Assembly: GCF_001742145.1 (NCBI RefSeq)
Contig: NZ_CP015749.1
Span: 3,038,001 to 3,102,000 of the forward strand
Length of the DNA: 64,000 bases
Direction: 5' to 3'
Source of the DNA: Pectobacterium parmentieri
GTDB lineage: Bacteria > Pseudomonadota > Gammaproteobacteria > Enterobacterales > Enterobacteriaceae
Below are positions 10,281 to 20,426 of this stretch, in pieces; within the stretch, counting starts at the first letter, position 1, and each line of letters opens with the position of its first letter. Under the pieces are notes generated by a model that was not told where the DNA came from, did no database searches, and saw nothing but the letters and a program-made list of their open reading frames with translations. The translations under genes and the position numbers were made by a program.

Positions 10281-10308
10281 GCAGCGCCCTCTTCAGGGCG
10301 CTGCTCAA
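10281..10308 (+). terminator. Probable terminator after ubiK
   Basis: GCAGCGCCCT (10281-10290) pairs with AGGGCGCTGC (10295-10304) around a four-base loop. The T tract that follows is weak (TCAATT). Confidence 0.55.
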
Positions 10309-10368
10309 TTCCAGGCGCGGCAATAGCGGCAGACAAATTTCACACCGCAGAATGTCAGAAGAAAGGAC

Positions 10369-11622
10369 TCAGTGAGAAACCAGTTCAACGTGCCTGCGCG
10401 GCAAAAACAGCCACAGTACGGCCAGCGTGATTAACGCATACAGCGATTTCCAGCCGATCATCAGCAACAGCGCACAGCAGAGCATGCCTCCGATTACAGC
10501 CATCACTCTGGCCTTTCCTTGCAGCAAACGCCATCCCGCTAGCATACACAGCAGATAGATCAGTACAAAAATGCCGTTCGCGTACACAATCAGCATATCC
10601 AACGGTAACCTGAGCCAGTAAATCAACAGGCAACACACCAGACAGCAGATCACCACAACCGACAGGGCATTCACTGGTGCCTGCCCTGCGGACAGCTTAG
10701 CCAATGCACTGCCTTTCGGTGCCTGCGACCAGACTAAACGGGCAAAACCCTGCGTGTAGATATTCACGCTGGCAAAACAGGCCAGATACCCGACAAAGCA
10801 GGCGATCCACAGCGCGTGCTGACCAAACAATTGCACGACGATCCCCGGCAATGATGCCGTTGCAGCAATCCCTTCCCCATAAGCCTTAAAATGCAGTACG
10901 GCTACCGTGCATCCCCAATAAACCGCCCCTGCGACCAGCATGCCGATGAGTAAAGCCCGTGGAAAATCACGCTCCGGCACCCGAAACTCCGTCGCCATAT
11001 GCGCAAAAGCCTCAAGCCCAACGAAGCACCAAAACATGACCGCCAACGCGCCGAAGGTGTTAGACCATGACAATTCATTCACTGACGGCCAAGGGATATG
11101 CGCAGGCGTGATTTCCCCCTGCCACCAGATCGCGGCGACCAATCCCACCACGAGCATCGCAATGACGATCTGAATGTTGGCACTCGATCCAGCACTGCGC
11201 AGGCCAAGCAGCCAGATACCGCCCAGCGTCAGTAACTGTACGCAGAGCAGCCCCAATTCGTTCCAGCCAAATGCCGCCTGCCAAAACCCGGCAGCAATCT
11301 GCAAGGCTGCAGGTAGCCCAAGAGGGATAACGGAAAGGAAGAGCCAGCCGGTTACACGTGCCATTCGCGGCCCGAAGGCCAAATTAACAAAGTGCGCGGC
11401 ACCGCCCGCATTAGGAAAATGTTGCCCCAGCGCAGCGAAACCAATGGCAATAGGGAAAACAAACAGGATCAAAATCGGCCAGGCCCACAGGCTGTCTTGC
11501 TGTGCCAACTGCGCGACCAGCGCAGGAACCGCAAATACCCCGGTCCCCAATAGCGAGGTAGAAAGCAACCCAACGCCTTGAATCAGACCAAGCTCTTGTT
11601 TTAATCCTTTTGCTTCACTCAC
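10369..11622 (-). CDS. yjeH: YjeH-type L-methionine / branched-chain amino acid exporter (APC family)
   Basis: This 417-residue inner-membrane protein has about 11-12 hydrophobic segments. The first segment holds the APC-superfamily signature GVGLLSTSLLGTGVFAVPAL, and the protein aligns throughout with E. coli YjeH, which exports methionine, leucine, isoleucine and valine. The motifs FWCFVGLEAFAHMATEF and IACFVGYLACFASVNIY are shared. It starts at ATG 11622. Its position between ubiK and zipA differs from E. coli, where yjeH is far from both. Substrate identity is by homology. Confidence 0.85.
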   Translation of the reverse strand: MSEAKGLKQELGLIQGVGLLSTSLLGTGVFAVPALVAQLAQQDSLWAWPILILFVFPIAIGFAALGQHFPNAGGAAHFVNLAFGPRMARVTGWLFLSVIPLGLPAALQIAAGFWQAAFGWNELGLLCVQLLTLGGIWLLGLRSAGSSANIQIVIAMLVVGLVAAIWWQGEITPAHIPWPSVNELSWSNTFGALAVMFWCFVGLEAFAHMATEFRVPERDFPRALLIGMLVAGAVYWGCTVAVLHFKAYGEGIAATASLPGIVVQLFGQHALWIACFVGYLACFASVNIYTQGFARLVWSQAPKGSALAKLSAGQAPVNALSVVVICCLVCCLLIYWLRLPLDMLIVYANGIFVLIYLLCMLAGWRLLQGKARVMAVIGGMLCCALLLMIGWKSLYALITLAVLWLFLPRRHVELVSH

Positions 11623-11673
11623 AACATGTCACCCTTTTCTTACTTTTTACACTACTGCCGGATCGAAGGATAA

Positions 11674-11700
11674 AAAAAAGCCTCCACTAACGGAGGCTTC
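11674..11700 (-). terminator. Rho-independent terminator downstream of zipA
   Basis: On the minus strand AAGCCTCCGTTAGTGGAGGCTT is followed by a run of eight T. It sits between zipA and yjeH and separates their transcription. Confidence 0.85.
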
Positions 11701-11772
11701 TCTCTCACCCACTGCATTCACAAATTTCATGCTTTCACATACGCTTTTTATGTTTTCACATAGATAATGCTA

Positions 11773-12795
11773 TCAAGCGTTGGCTTTCAACACATCGCGA
11801 ATACGGGCTTTGTAGGATTCAACCTTCTGCGGCGTCATCATACGACGCTCATCATCTTGCACCACACCGCCGACATCGTCAGCAATACGCTGCGCAGACT
11901 GTAACATCAGTTTAAAGTTTTGGCTGGCATCGCCATAAGACGGCACCATCATGAAAATGGACACGCCGGGCGTCGAGAATTCGGACATCGCATCCACATT
12001 AAACGAACCGGGTTTCACCATATTCGCCAAACTGAACAACACTGGCCCTGCGCCAGCCGGGTTCACATGACGATGGAAAATGTTCATTTCACCAAACTGG
12101 AAGCCAGCTTGAAGCAGGCTTTGTAACAGCACCTCACCGCCAATCACTCCCCCCTGATGCGCCACCACGTGCAGCACCAGAACGGCTTCTTTTGCCGCGG
12201 CGGGTTCAACTGGCTCCGCGGGTTGCAGAGGCTGCGCTGGCTGAACCTTCTCATGCAGTGAATGCGCTGCAGGCTGCTGCGGTGCAGATGGCGATGCATC
12301 ATACGCAAATGATTCACGCGGGGCACCCATGCCAGGCTCAGCAGTAGAAGGTTCTTTCGGTTCGGCGACCTGCGGATTAATCTCGCCACGCACTGGCGCA
12401 CGCGGAGAATCCACTGGCATTGCTTCATCCAGCAAAGGGTCATAAGACGAAACGGGAGACAGGTTTTCGAACGGCGATTTCGCCGCTGAACGCGCATCTT
12501 CGCGTGCACTATAGTGATGAGACGACGCGTTGTCAGACGGCGCGTTATCAAAGGACGAACTGCTAAATGAAGGCTCATTCTGCTGCGAGCGAGCCCCCTT
12601 CACGCGAACTTCGCCAACGCCTTCGTCCAGATCGTCAAGCGGCGCTTCATCCCGCGTTTTCTTTGCTCGTTTAACCGGGCGGTCACGAAAAAGGGACGAG
12701 CGCTCTTTACGGCTAGTCCACAAGCCGTGCAGTAAAAGCGCTATTATAGCGATCGCGCCAACAACGATTAATATCAGACGCAAGTCCTGCATCAT
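11773..12795 (-). CDS. zipA: ZipA, cell division protein
   Basis: ZipA anchors FtsZ protofilaments to the inner membrane at the septum. It has an N-terminal membrane anchor ([22 protein letters not shown], residues about 4-25) and a basic patch ([20 protein letters not shown]). A long Pro/Ala/Glu-rich flexible linker runs to about residue 200. The C-terminal FtsZ-binding domain holds [16 protein letters not shown] and [20 protein letters not shown] chose ATG 12795 (MMQDLRLI), which matches E. coli; the frame extends 14 codons upstream. ligA, the usual downstream neighbour in E. coli, is not here. Confidence 0.95.
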   Translation of the reverse strand: MMQDLRLILIVVGAIAIIALLLHGLWTSRKERSSLFRDRPVKRAKKTRDEAPLDDLDEGVGEVRVKGARSQQNEPSFSSSSFDNAPSDNASSHHYSAREDARSAAKSPFENLSPVSSYDPLLDEAMPVDSPRAPVRGEINPQVAEPKEPSTAEPGMGAPRESFAYDASPSAPQQPAAHSLHEKVQPAQPLQPAEPVEPAAAKEAVLVLHVVAHQGGVIGGEVLLQSLLQAGFQFGEMNIFHRHVNPAGAGPVLFSLANMVKPGSFNVDAMSEFSTPGVSIFMMVPSYGDASQNFKLMLQSAQRIADDVGGVVQDDERRMMTPQKVESYKARIRDVLKANA

Positions 12796-12998
12796 TGCTA
12801 TCCCAATTGTTCTAACAATACATTGCCACCACGGCAAATACTTATACTACTAACTCTATTTGCCTGAGTACACAAGTGCAAGCCTGCGCGGTACTTTATG
12901 GCAATAAAGATAGATAGAACGCATTTTTTTGCTGTTTTTTCATCCAAATATGGGCTAGCCAGCATAAGATCATCCCGATATGATGCCTCAACAAACAA

Positions 12999-13811
12999 AT
13001 GACTGAGAACATTGTCACAATGTCTTCCGAAAAACCGCCTTACGGCAATACAGCAGACCAAACTCGCAGTGGTATACACTATTTTCTTGCCGGATGGCGC
13101 CTGATCTCACTGCCTGGTATCCGACGTTTCGTTATCCTTCCTTTACTCATGAACATCGTGCTGATGGGCGGCGCTTTTTGGTGGCTTTTCACCCGGCTTA
13201 ATAACTGGATCCCCCAGATCATGAGCTATATACCGAGCTGGCTGCAATGGCTTAGTTACCTCATTTGGCCACTCGCCGTACTCTCCATATTGCTGGTATT
13301 CAGCTACCTATTCAGCACTATCGCCAATTTTATCGCCGCCCCGTTTAACGGCTTATTGGCAGAACAGTTGGAAGCAAAATTAACCGGCCAAACGCTGCCG
13401 GACAGCGGCATACTCAGTATTGCCAAAGACGTCCCGCGCATCATGACGCGTGAGGTCCAAAAGCTGACGTATTACCTGCCACGCGCGATTGTATTACTGC
13501 TTCTCTACTTCATCCCTGGTATTGGGCAGACTGTCGCTCCGCTTCTGTGGTTTCTATTCAGCGCGTGGATGCTGGCAATTCAGTACTGCGATTATCCTTT
13601 TGATAACCACAAAGTGGGCTTCTCCACGATGCGGCAGGCATTACGCCGCCACAAAGTCACCAATATGCAGTTTGGCGCATTGGTCAGCCTGTTTACGCTG
13701 GTGCCTTTCTTGAATCTGGTCATCATGCCCGTTGCAGTATGTGGTGCGACGCAGTTGTGGGTGGATCGCTATCGGGATCTGTCCGCGACGCTACCGAAAA
13801 CAGCACCATAA
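12999..13811 (+). CDS. cysZ: CysZ, sulfate uptake membrane protein
   Basis: CysZ is an inner-membrane sulfate channel that supports cysteine synthesis. The protein aligns along its length with E. coli CysZ (253 residues): [60 protein letters not shown] and [11 protein letters not shown]. It has four or more hydrophobic segments. The start is uncertain: ATG 12999 (270 residues) or ATG 13020 (MSSEKPP), neither with a strong ribosome site. It is divergent from zipA and next to cysK, the conserved enterobacterial arrangement. Confidence 0.93.
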   Translation: MTENIVTMSSEKPPYGNTADQTRSGIHYFLAGWRLISLPGIRRFVILPLLMNIVLMGGAFWWLFTRLNNWIPQIMSYIPSWLQWLSYLIWPLAVLSILLVFSYLFSTIANFIAAPFNGLLAEQLEAKLTGQTLPDSGILSIAKDVPRIMTREVQKLTYYLPRAIVLLLLYFIPGIGQTVAPLLWFLFSAWMLAIQYCDYPFDNHKVGFSTMRQALRRHKVTNMQFGALVSLFTLVPFLNLVIMPVAVCGATQLWVDRYRDLSATLPKTAP

Positions 13812-13974
13812 AAAGACAATGTACACAGGTTGATCACGGCAAGTGTTTTCTATTGTAATGAAAAGATATTTCTTAAGAACATAACGATATAGCAATTCTT
13901 TACTTCACTGAAAAGTGTGAACGAGTATTCTCTCTACGTTCGCAAAAATTTCATACAGTTATTAAGGACAGGCT

Positions 13975-14943
13975 ATGAGCAAGATCTACGAAGACAATTC
14001 TTTCACAATCGGCCATACGCCGCTGGTTCGCCTGAACCGTATCGGCAACGGACGCATTCTGGTTAAGGTGGAATCCCGCAACCCCAGCTTTAGCGTAAAA
14101 TGCCGTATCGGCTCCAACCTGATTTGGGATGCAGAAAAGCGTGGCGTTCTCAAATCGGGTATTGAACTGGTTGAACCTACCAGCGGAAACACAGGGATTG
14201 CCCTGGCCTACGTCGCAGCCGCTCGCGGTTACAAACTCACGCTCACCATGCCAGAAACCATGAGCATTGAGCGCCGTAAGCTGCTGAAAGCGCTGGGTGC
14301 CAACCTGGTGCTGACCGAAGGCGCGAAAGGCATGAAAGGCGCGATCGCCAAAGCGGAAGAGATTGTCGCCAGCGATCCGAAACGTTATCTGCTGTTGCAA
14401 CAGTTCAGCAACCCAGCTAACCCAGAGATCCACGAGAAAACTACCGGCCCTGAAATCTGGGAAGATACCGATGGTCAGGTTGATGTCTTTATCTCTGGCG
14501 TCGGTACTGGCGGTACGCTGACCGGTGTAAGCCGCTACATCAAAAACACCAAAGGCAAAGCCATTATCAGCGTGGCGGTTGAACCTACCGACTCACCGGT
14601 AATCACTCAGGCGCTGGCAGGTGAGGAACTAAAACCCGGCCCGCACAAGATTCAAGGCATCGGCGCAGGTTTTATTCCTGATAACCTGGACCTGAAACTG
14701 ATTGACCGCGTAGAAAAAGTCACGAATGAAGAAGCAATCAGCACCGCGCGCCGTTTGATGGAAGAAGAAGGCATTCTGGCCGGCATTTCTTCCGGTGCAG
14801 CCGTTGCCGCCGCGCTGAATTTGCTCAAAGAGAAAGAGTTTGACGGTAAAACTATCGTCGTTATTCTGCCTTCTTCCGGCGAACGCTACCTCAGCACCGC
14901 ACTCTTTGCCGACCTGTTCACCGAGCAGGAACTGCAACAATAG
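13975..14943 (+). CDS. cysK: CysK, O-acetylserine sulfhydrylase A (cysteine synthase A)
   Basis: CysK is a PLP enzyme making cysteine from O-acetylserine and sulfide. The 322-residue protein has the PLP lysine in [11 protein letters not shown] (about residue 42), the substrate loop [12 protein letters not shown], the phosphate-binding [11 protein letters not shown] and the C-terminal [11 protein letters not shown]. Upstream, 13812-13974 is an AT-rich promoter region where CysB would be expected, but I do not assign a site. It is followed by a strong terminator at 14983. Confidence 0.96.
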   Translation: MSKIYEDNSFTIGHTPLVRLNRIGNGRILVKVESRNPSFSVKCRIGSNLIWDAEKRGVLKSGIELVEPTSGNTGIALAYVAAARGYKLTLTMPETMSIERRKLLKALGANLVLTEGAKGMKGAIAKAEEIVASDPKRYLLLQQFSNPANPEIHEKTTGPEIWEDTDGQVDVFISGVGTGGTLTGVSRYIKNTKGKAIISVAVEPTDSPVITQALAGEELKPGPHKIQGIGAGFIPDNLDLKLIDRVEKVTNEEAISTARRLMEEEGILAGISSGAAVAAALNLLKEKEFDGKTIVVILPSSGERYLSTALFADLFTEQELQQ

Positions 14944-14982
14944 CCACATTGCGCCCCTCGAACACTAAGTAAACAATGTGTT

Positions 14983-15010
14983 AAAAAAGCACCTATTTAG
15001 GTGCTTTTTT
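14983..15010 (+). terminator. Rho-independent terminator after cysK
   Basis: AAAAAAGCACCTA pairs with TAGGTGCTTTTTT around a short loop and ends in six T. Confidence 0.88.
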
Positions 15011-15375
15011 GTGGCACACTTCAAACTTTCCACCACATATGGATTGCTTTTCCGCATCAGGTTTAGTATTTAACCAAGCAATTATTTTGATGCGTGAAAT
15101 TAATATCCGACAAATGCCACGCCTCATTACCTTGTTTGTTCCCCGCGCACGATAGCCACATTGCCGTTTTGCGACCGGGGTTAAGATAATGGGTGGCGGA
15201 ATCTGCGGTGTTTGATGGTATTTTATTCAGGAAATACGTTTGACGGTTTTCTTGTCGCATCGTGGCTCGCCCCTGTAACATAAATCAGGCGCTAACCAAA
15301 CAGGCTAAAGTTCAGTGAATCAGCTAAACTTTAGTTCCACAACATTAATCTAATCCATAAGTTGGGGAAAAAAGC
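15011..15375 (+). promoter_or_regulatory. ptsH promoter/leader region
   Basis: This 365-base gap carries the pts operon control region. A clear inverted repeat, CTAAAGTT (15305-15312) and AACTTTAG (15327-15334), lies 40-70 bases before ptsH. E. coli has CRP and Mlc control here. I see no convincing CRP match and call none. The minus-strand ORF at 15063-15281 has no family features. Confidence 0.45.
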
Positions 15376-15633
15376 ATGTTCCAGCAAGAAGTAACTATCA
15401 CCGCACCAAATGGCCTGCACACTCGTCCCGCTGCTCAATTCGTCAAAGAAGCCAAAGGTTTCACCTCCGAAATCACCGTGACGTCTAACGGCAAGAGCGC
15501 CAGCGCCAAGAGCCTCTTCAAATTACAAACACTCGGCTTAACCCAAGGAACTGTGGTTACTATCGCTGCGGAAGGCGAAGACGAACAAAAAGCGGTTGAA
15601 CATCTGGTTAAACTGATGGCAGAGCTCGAGTAA
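15376..15633 (+). CDS. ptsH: HPr, PTS phosphocarrier protein
   Basis: HPr relays phosphate from Enzyme I to sugar-specific EIIA proteins. The 85-residue protein carries the phosphohistidine in [12 protein letters not shown] (His15) and the Ser46 region [11 protein letters not shown]. The start follows GGGGA. First gene of ptsHI-crr; Enzyme I follows 46 bases later. Its likely partners in this window include Crr, BglF and the glucitol-type EIIA at 50671. Confidence 0.98.
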   Translation: MFQQEVTITAPNGLHTRPAAQFVKEAKGFTSEITVTSNGKSASAKSLFKLQTLGLTQGTVVTIAAEGEDEQKAVEHLVKLMAELE

Positions 15634-15679
15634 CCGACGGGTCTTTTTAGTGAGCATCAGAATCGAGTAAGGTAGGGTT

Positions 15680-17407
15680 ATGATTTCAGGCATATTAGTA
15701 TCACCGGGAATTGCTTTTGGTAAGGCACTGTTACTGAAAGAAGATGAAATTCTCATCAACCGGAAAAAAATCTCTGCGGATCAGGTGGAACAGGAAACTG
15801 AACGTTTTCTGACTGGCCGTTCCAAAGCATCCGCACAGTTGGAAGCGATCAAGAAGAAAGCGGGCGAGACGCTGGGCGCAGAGAAAGAAGCCATCTTCGA
15901 AGGCCACATCATGTTGCTGGAAGATGAAGAGTTCGAGCAGGAAATCATAGCCCTGATTAAAGATGAACATGCTTCCGCCGATGCCGCCGCGTTTTCCGTT
16001 ATCGAAAACCAGGCCAAAGCGCTGGAAGAACTTGATGATGAATATCTGAAAGAACGCGCCGCAGACATGCGTGATATCGGGAAGCGTTTGCTACGCAACA
16101 TTCTCAATATGACCATCGTCGATCTGGGCGATATTCAGGATGAAGTGATTCTGGTCGCAACGGATCTGACGCCGTCAGAAACCGCACAGTTGAATCTGGA
16201 CAAAGTGTTGGGCTTCATTACCGATATCGGTGGTCGCACATCTCACACCTCCATTATGGCCCGCTCGCTGGAACTGCCTGCGATCGTCGGCACGATAGAT
16301 GTCACTCGTCAGGTCAAAAACGGCGACTATCTGATTCTGGATGCGGTCAACAACAAGATCTATCAGAATCCGACTGCGGATAAGATCGAAGAATTAAAAG
16401 CCGTTCAGCAGCAATATCACGCTGAAAAATATGAGCTGGCTAAATTGAAAGATCTGCCGGCTATCACGCTGGACGGTCATCAGGTTGAAGTTTGTGCCAA
16501 CATCGGTACCGTGCGTGATGTGGCGGGTGCGGAGCGTAACGGCGCAGAAGGCGTTGGCCTGTATCGTACCGAATTCCTGTTCATGGATCGTGACTCGCTG
16601 CCGACCGAAGAAGAGCAATTCCAGGCGTATAAAGCCGTTGCTGAAGCCGTTGGCGCACAGGCGGTTATCGTCCGTACCATGGATATCGGTGGCGACAAAG
16701 ACTTGCCTTACATGAACCTGCCGAAGGAAGAGAACCCGTTCCTTGGCTGGCGTGCTATCCGTATCTGTCTGGATCGCAAGGAAATCCTGCATGCTCAGTT
16801 GCGTGCCATTCTGCGTGCGTCCAACTTTGGCAAACTGCGTATCATGTTCCCGATGATCATCTCCGTGGAAGAAGTACGTGAGCTAAAAGCTGAACTGGAG
16901 ATGCTGAAAGCGCAGCTACGCGAAGAAGGTAAAGCCTTCGACGAAAGCATTGAGGTCGGCGTGATGGTTGAAACACCTGCCGCCGCCGCTATTGCTTCTC
17001 ATTTAGCCAAAGAAGTCGACTTCTTTAGTATTGGGACAAATGACTTAACCCAGTATACTCTGGCAGTTGATCGCGGTAATGAGCTGATTTCTCATCTCTA
17101 TAACCCGATGTCCCCCGCCGTCCTTACCCTGATTAAGCAGGTCATCGACGCGTCTCATGCCGAAGGCAAATGGACAGGGATGTGCGGTGAGCTCGCCGGT
17201 GACGAACGTGCTACACTACTGTTATTGGGAATGGGTCTGGACGAATTCAGTATGAGTGCGATCTCTATCCCGAGCATCAAGAAAATCATCCGTAATGCGA
17301 ATTACGAAGATGCGAAGGCGCTGGCGGATCAAGCACTAGCTCAACCGACAGCACAAGAGTTAAGCAATCTGGTGAGCCGCTTTATTAAAGAAAAAACGCT
17401 CTGCTGA
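15680..17407 (+). CDS. ptsI: Enzyme I of the PTS (phosphoenolpyruvate-protein phosphotransferase)
   Basis: Enzyme I takes phosphate from PEP and passes it to HPr. The 575-residue length is standard. The phosphohistidine lies in [22 protein letters not shown] (His about 189). The C-terminal PEP-binding barrel has [23 protein letters not shown] and the active-site loop [10 protein letters not shown]. It is in an operon with ptsH upstream and crr 150 bases downstream. Confidence 0.98.
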   Translation: MISGILVSPGIAFGKALLLKEDEILINRKKISADQVEQETERFLTGRSKASAQLEAIKKKAGETLGAEKEAIFEGHIMLLEDEEFEQEIIALIKDEHASADAAAFSVIENQAKALEELDDEYLKERAADMRDIGKRLLRNILNMTIVDLGDIQDEVILVATDLTPSETAQLNLDKVLGFITDIGGRTSHTSIMARSLELPAIVGTIDVTRQVKNGDYLILDAVNNKIYQNPTADKIEELKAVQQQYHAEKYELAKLKDLPAITLDGHQVEVCANIGTVRDVAGAERNGAEGVGLYRTEFLFMDRDSLPTEEEQFQAYKAVAEAVGAQAVIVRTMDIGGDKDLPYMNLPKEENPFLGWRAIRICLDRKEILHAQLRAILRASNFGKLRIMFPMIISVEEVRELKAELEMLKAQLREEGKAFDESIEVGVMVETPAAAAIASHLAKEVDFFSIGTNDLTQYTLAVDRGNELISHLYNPMSPAVLTLIKQVIDASHAEGKWTGMCGELAGDERATLLLLGMGLDEFSMSAISIPSIKKIIRNANYEDAKALADQALAQPTAQELSNLVSRFIKEKTLC

Positions 17408-17443
17408 TTCTGCTTTACCTAATAGGTTTCAAGGTGGCAATCA

Positions 17444-17482
17444 GCACCCCCGACAGTCGATACCGTCGCCGTCGGGGTAGCG
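17444..17482 (+). promoter_or_regulatory. Hairpin in the ptsI-crr intergenic region
   Basis: CCCCGACAG near 17447 can pair with CGTCGGGG near 17472, giving a GC-rich hairpin without a T run. It may set the relative amount of crr mRNA or mark a crr-specific transcript start. This is inference from structure. Confidence 0.35.
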
Positions 17483-17557
17483 AAAAAACGCCAATGCCAC
17501 AACAACTTGAAAGATTAGGGTATACGCTGGCCCAATATTAATGCTTAGGAGAGAATC

Positions 17558-18067
17558 ATGGGTTTGTTCGATAAATTGAAATCTCTGGTTTCTGACGATA
17601 AAAAAGACACTGGCAGCATCGAAATCATTGCCCCGCTGTCCGGTGAAATCGTCAATATTGAAGATGTTCCTGATGTCGTTTTTGCAGAGAAAATCGTCGG
17701 TGATGGCATTGCGATCAAGCCAACTGGCAACAAAATGGTTGCACCGGTAGACGGCACCATCGGCAAAATTTTTGAAACCAACCATGCGTTTTCCATCGAG
17801 TCTGACAGCGGCATTGAGCTGTTTGTGCACTTTGGTATTGATACCGTTGAATTGAAAGGCGAAGGCTTCAAACGCATCGCCGAAGAAGGCCAGCGCGTGA
17901 AGAAAGGCGATCTCGTTATCGAGTTTGACCTGGCTCTGCTGGAAGAAAAAGCGAAGTCTACTCTGACACCAGTGGTTATTTCCAACATGGATGAAATAAA
18001 GGAATTGACCAAACTGAGTGGTACGGTTGTTGTCGGTGAAACACCGGTTATCCGTATCAAAAAGTAA
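17558..18067 (+). CDS. crr: EIIA-Glc, glucose-specific PTS component and catabolite regulator
   Basis: EIIA-Glc phosphorylates glucose and trehalose-type EIIB domains, excludes other sugars when unphosphorylated, and activates adenylate cyclase when phosphorylated. The 169-residue protein has the active-site stretch [20 protein letters not shown] (phospho-His about 91) and the second active-site His in TNHAFSIES. The start follows GGAGAG. A terminator follows at 18105. Confidence 0.97.
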   Translation: MGLFDKLKSLVSDDKKDTGSIEIIAPLSGEIVNIEDVPDVVFAEKIVGDGIAIKPTGNKMVAPVDGTIGKIFETNHAFSIESDSGIELFVHFGIDTVELKGEGFKRIAEEGQRVKKGDLVIEFDLALLEEKAKSTLTPVVISNMDEIKELTKLSGTVVVGETPVIRIKK

Positions 18068-18104
18068 GCCTTTCCTCTACGGATGGTTTACTACGTTTGC
18101 ACGA

Positions 18105-18132
18105 AGCGGCACCAGGATGGTGCCGTTTTCGT
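18105..18132 (+). terminator. Rho-independent terminator after crr
   Basis: CGGCACC (18107-18113) pairs with GGTGCCG (18119-18125), followed by TTTTCGTTT. It abuts the 3' end of the convergent sensor-kinase gene. Confidence 0.8.
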
Positions 18133-18133
18133 T

Positions 18134-19501
18134 TCAGGCTTTCCAGCGCGGTATACACAGGCGAATAACTAATCCGCACTGCTCACCATTATCCGCCTCA
18201 ATATGCCCACCGTGCGCCAGCACAACCTTTCGGGCTATCGCCAGCCCCAATCCATAGCCCTTGCCAGACAGCGGCGAATCAACACGAATGAAAGGATCGA
18301 AAATACTGGAGAGCTTACTTTTCTCTACGCCAGGCCCCTGATCGACAACCTGAATCATCCATTCCTGCTCATTGCCAATGAGCGACACGGCAACCTGCTG
18401 AGCGGGAACAGAAAAACGTAGCGCGTTGCGCATGACATTATCGACCGCCCTGCGCATCAACTCCGCGTTGCCTTTGACCGTGTAGTCTTCGTTTTCATCC
18501 GCCGCGAGCAGGATTTCAACGCCGGTGACCTGTGCTTCATAACGCGCATCGTTTACCACGGCTGTCACTAATCCCAGCAAATCGAAATAAGCCTCCTCAA
18601 TGCCGGAATGCTCCGTGCGCGATAGCGTCAACAGTTCACCAATCATCTTATCCATCAGCAGCGCTTCACGTTCGATACGCTGCAAGGAGTTCTCCAGGTT
18701 GTCTGGGTTCTGCCTCACCAGCCCGATGGCAAGCTGCAAACGCGCCAGCGGAGAACGTAGTTCATGCGAGACATCATGAAGCAGTTGTTCGCGCGCGCTG
18801 GCCAGGCTGTCCAGCCGTTCGACCATGGAATCAAAATCACGTGCCACGTCGCTGATTTCATCATGGCGCTTACGCATCACTGGCAGCAGGCGCACGTTCA
18901 AATCGCCTTGCGCGACCTGATCAAAACCGGCACGAATCTGGTTCAACGGGCGAGCTAAACTCCATGCCAGCACCGAACTAAATAGCAACCCGCCAAGCCC
19001 AGCAATGATGACAAACGGCGCTGGCACATTGAGAAATTCAACGGGACGAGGAGGACGAAATTCGCTGCGCAGCAACTCGGCGTCATAACGTATCTGATAC
19101 CACCTTCCCGCTGGGCCACTAACCTGCTTGATAACGTAAGTAGCCCGCTGCGTGCCACGTTTATCTGGTGTGAAAGCATCGTCGAGCAACGCGTTCTGCG
19201 GTGAGGAGACGAGATCCTGTTCCGACAGAGGGAACGGTGACGCCGTAATGGAAATGTATTGTTGCTCCTTTGCTGGCAGCAGCGATATCACATCGTTGAG
19301 TTCAACCAGGCCGCCATGTTGTAACGCCGCAGCCACTATTTCTGTTTGCATTGTCGCAATGCGCGACACCACAATCTCTTCCAGCGGCTTATGGCGATCT
19401 CCGTCCAGAGAAAAAGCCAACCACAGCAGTTGAGACATAACGAGGAACGTCAGCCAGAACCCCAGCAATATCTTCCAGAAAAGCCTTCCACGAATCATCA
19501 T
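18134..19501 (-). CDS. CpxA-like sensor histidine kinase
   Basis: This 455-residue kinase has an N-terminal membrane segment (about 10-30), a periplasmic sensor region (about 31-155) and a second membrane segment (about 160-180). A HAMP domain follows, then the phosphoacceptor H box VSHELRSPLARLQ. The ATPase motifs are the N box NVMRNALRF, G1 VVDQGPGV and G2 GYGLGLAIA. It resembles CpxA in overall sequence, but the periplasmic domain is different and the signal is unknown. Its ATG shares one base with the stop of the response-regulator gene, so the two are translationally coupled. The divergent macAB genes are the likely targets. Confidence 0.88.
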   Translation of the reverse strand: MMIRGRLFWKILLGFWLTFLVMSQLLWLAFSLDGDRHKPLEEIVVSRIATMQTEIVAAALQHGGLVELNDVISLLPAKEQQYISITASPFPLSEQDLVSSPQNALLDDAFTPDKRGTQRATYVIKQVSGPAGRWYQIRYDAELLRSEFRPPRPVEFLNVPAPFVIIAGLGGLLFSSVLAWSLARPLNQIRAGFDQVAQGDLNVRLLPVMRKRHDEISDVARDFDSMVERLDSLASAREQLLHDVSHELRSPLARLQLAIGLVRQNPDNLENSLQRIEREALLMDKMIGELLTLSRTEHSGIEEAYFDLLGLVTAVVNDARYEAQVTGVEILLAADENEDYTVKGNAELMRRAVDNVMRNALRFSVPAQQVAVSLIGNEQEWMIQVVDQGPGVEKSKLSSIFDPFIRVDSPLSGKGYGLGLAIARKVVLAHGGHIEADNGEQCGLVIRLCIPRWKA

Positions 19502-20181
19502 CAGCGAATCCGGTATCCGACGCTGCGCACGGTTTCAATCGTCATCGTGTTGCCCGGTAATGCCCCAAGCTTCTGACGAATATTGCTGATATGTACGTCT
19601 ACGCTGCGGTCATAAGCCTCACGGCGACGCCCCAGACATTTTTCGGACAGTTCATCTTTTGACACCACCCGCTCAGGAAAACGCAATAGCAGTTCCAGCA
19701 AATTAAACTCAGATGCCGTCAGATCAAACGGCTTCCCGCGCCATGCGCTGATGCGCGTCGCAGGGTGCAATACCAGTTCACCACTGGCCGCTACGCTTGC
19801 GTCCCGTTTCGTACTCGGCTGCTCGTCATAACGTCGTAGCACCGCCCTCAGTCGCGCTACCAGTTCACGCGGGTAGCACGGCTTGGGCATATAGTCATCC
19901 GCCCCCATTTCCAGACCGATGACCCTGTCAATATTATCCCCTCTCGCCGTCAGCATAATAACCGGTAACTGCTCGGTTTTTCTGATCTGGCGTAGTACAT
20001 CAATCCCACTCATATCCGGTAGCATGACATCCAGAATCATCGCGGTGTAATCCCCCGACATTGCGCCATCGATGCCCTCTTTGCCCGTCAGCACCCGGGA
20101 AGTCAAAAATCCTTCCGCATTCAGATATTCACAGAGCATATTACCCAGCTCTACGTCATCATCGACCAGTAAAATATTCAT
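19501..20181 (-). CDS. OmpR/CpxR-family response regulator
   Basis: This 226-residue protein has an N-terminal receiver domain with the acidic pair DDD (9-11), the phosphoacceptor Asp in MILDVMLPDMSG and the conserved Lys in YMPKPCYPRELVARLRAVLRR. A C-terminal OmpR-type winged helix contains LTASEFNLLELLLRFPERVVSKDELSEKCLG and DVHISNIRQKLG. It is closest to CpxR in style but is not in the usual cpx context, and it lies head-to-head with macA. It probably controls its own operon and macAB. Confidence 0.9.
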   Translation of the reverse strand: MNILLVDDDVELGNMLCEYLNAEGFLTSRVLTGKEGIDGAMSGDYTAMILDVMLPDMSGIDVLRQIRKTEQLPVIMLTARGDNIDRVIGLEMGADDYMPKPCYPRELVARLRAVLRRYDEQPSTKRDASVAASGELVLHPATRISAWRGKPFDLTASEFNLLELLLRFPERVVSKDELSEKCLGRRREAYDRSVDVHISNIRQKLGALPGNTMTIETVRSVGYRIR

Positions 20182-20426
20182 ATTCTGTCCTTATTAATCG
20201 GATCCCTACATAATTCGATTTGCGGAAAAAACACACAAGCAACGTGAAATATAACGGTATATATGTTGTATTCTCAGGTCTGGCGTTAATATTCGCAGCC
20301 AGATTTACGTAATCCTTACCATTTCTTTCAGCAAAGATTACCGCTACCTTTACAGACTCGGGGTAAATTACCCTTCTGCGTTATTTACTTCCGTTCAGAC
20401 GCGTTTATTAAGGACGACTTCCCCTG
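20182..20426. promoter_or_regulatory. Divergent control region between the two-component operon and macAB
   Basis: This gap contains GTAATC (20309-20314) and GATTAC (20336-20341) as an inverted pair. It also has TTTAC/TTAC motifs spaced by 5-7 bases (20305-20320), loosely like CpxR direct repeats. These are candidate binding sites for the adjacent regulator, not proven ones. Confidence 0.4.

Noticed and set aside
15063..15281. 72-codon minus-strand ORF in the ptsH leader
   Set aside because: No ribosome site or family features; the region is the pts control region.
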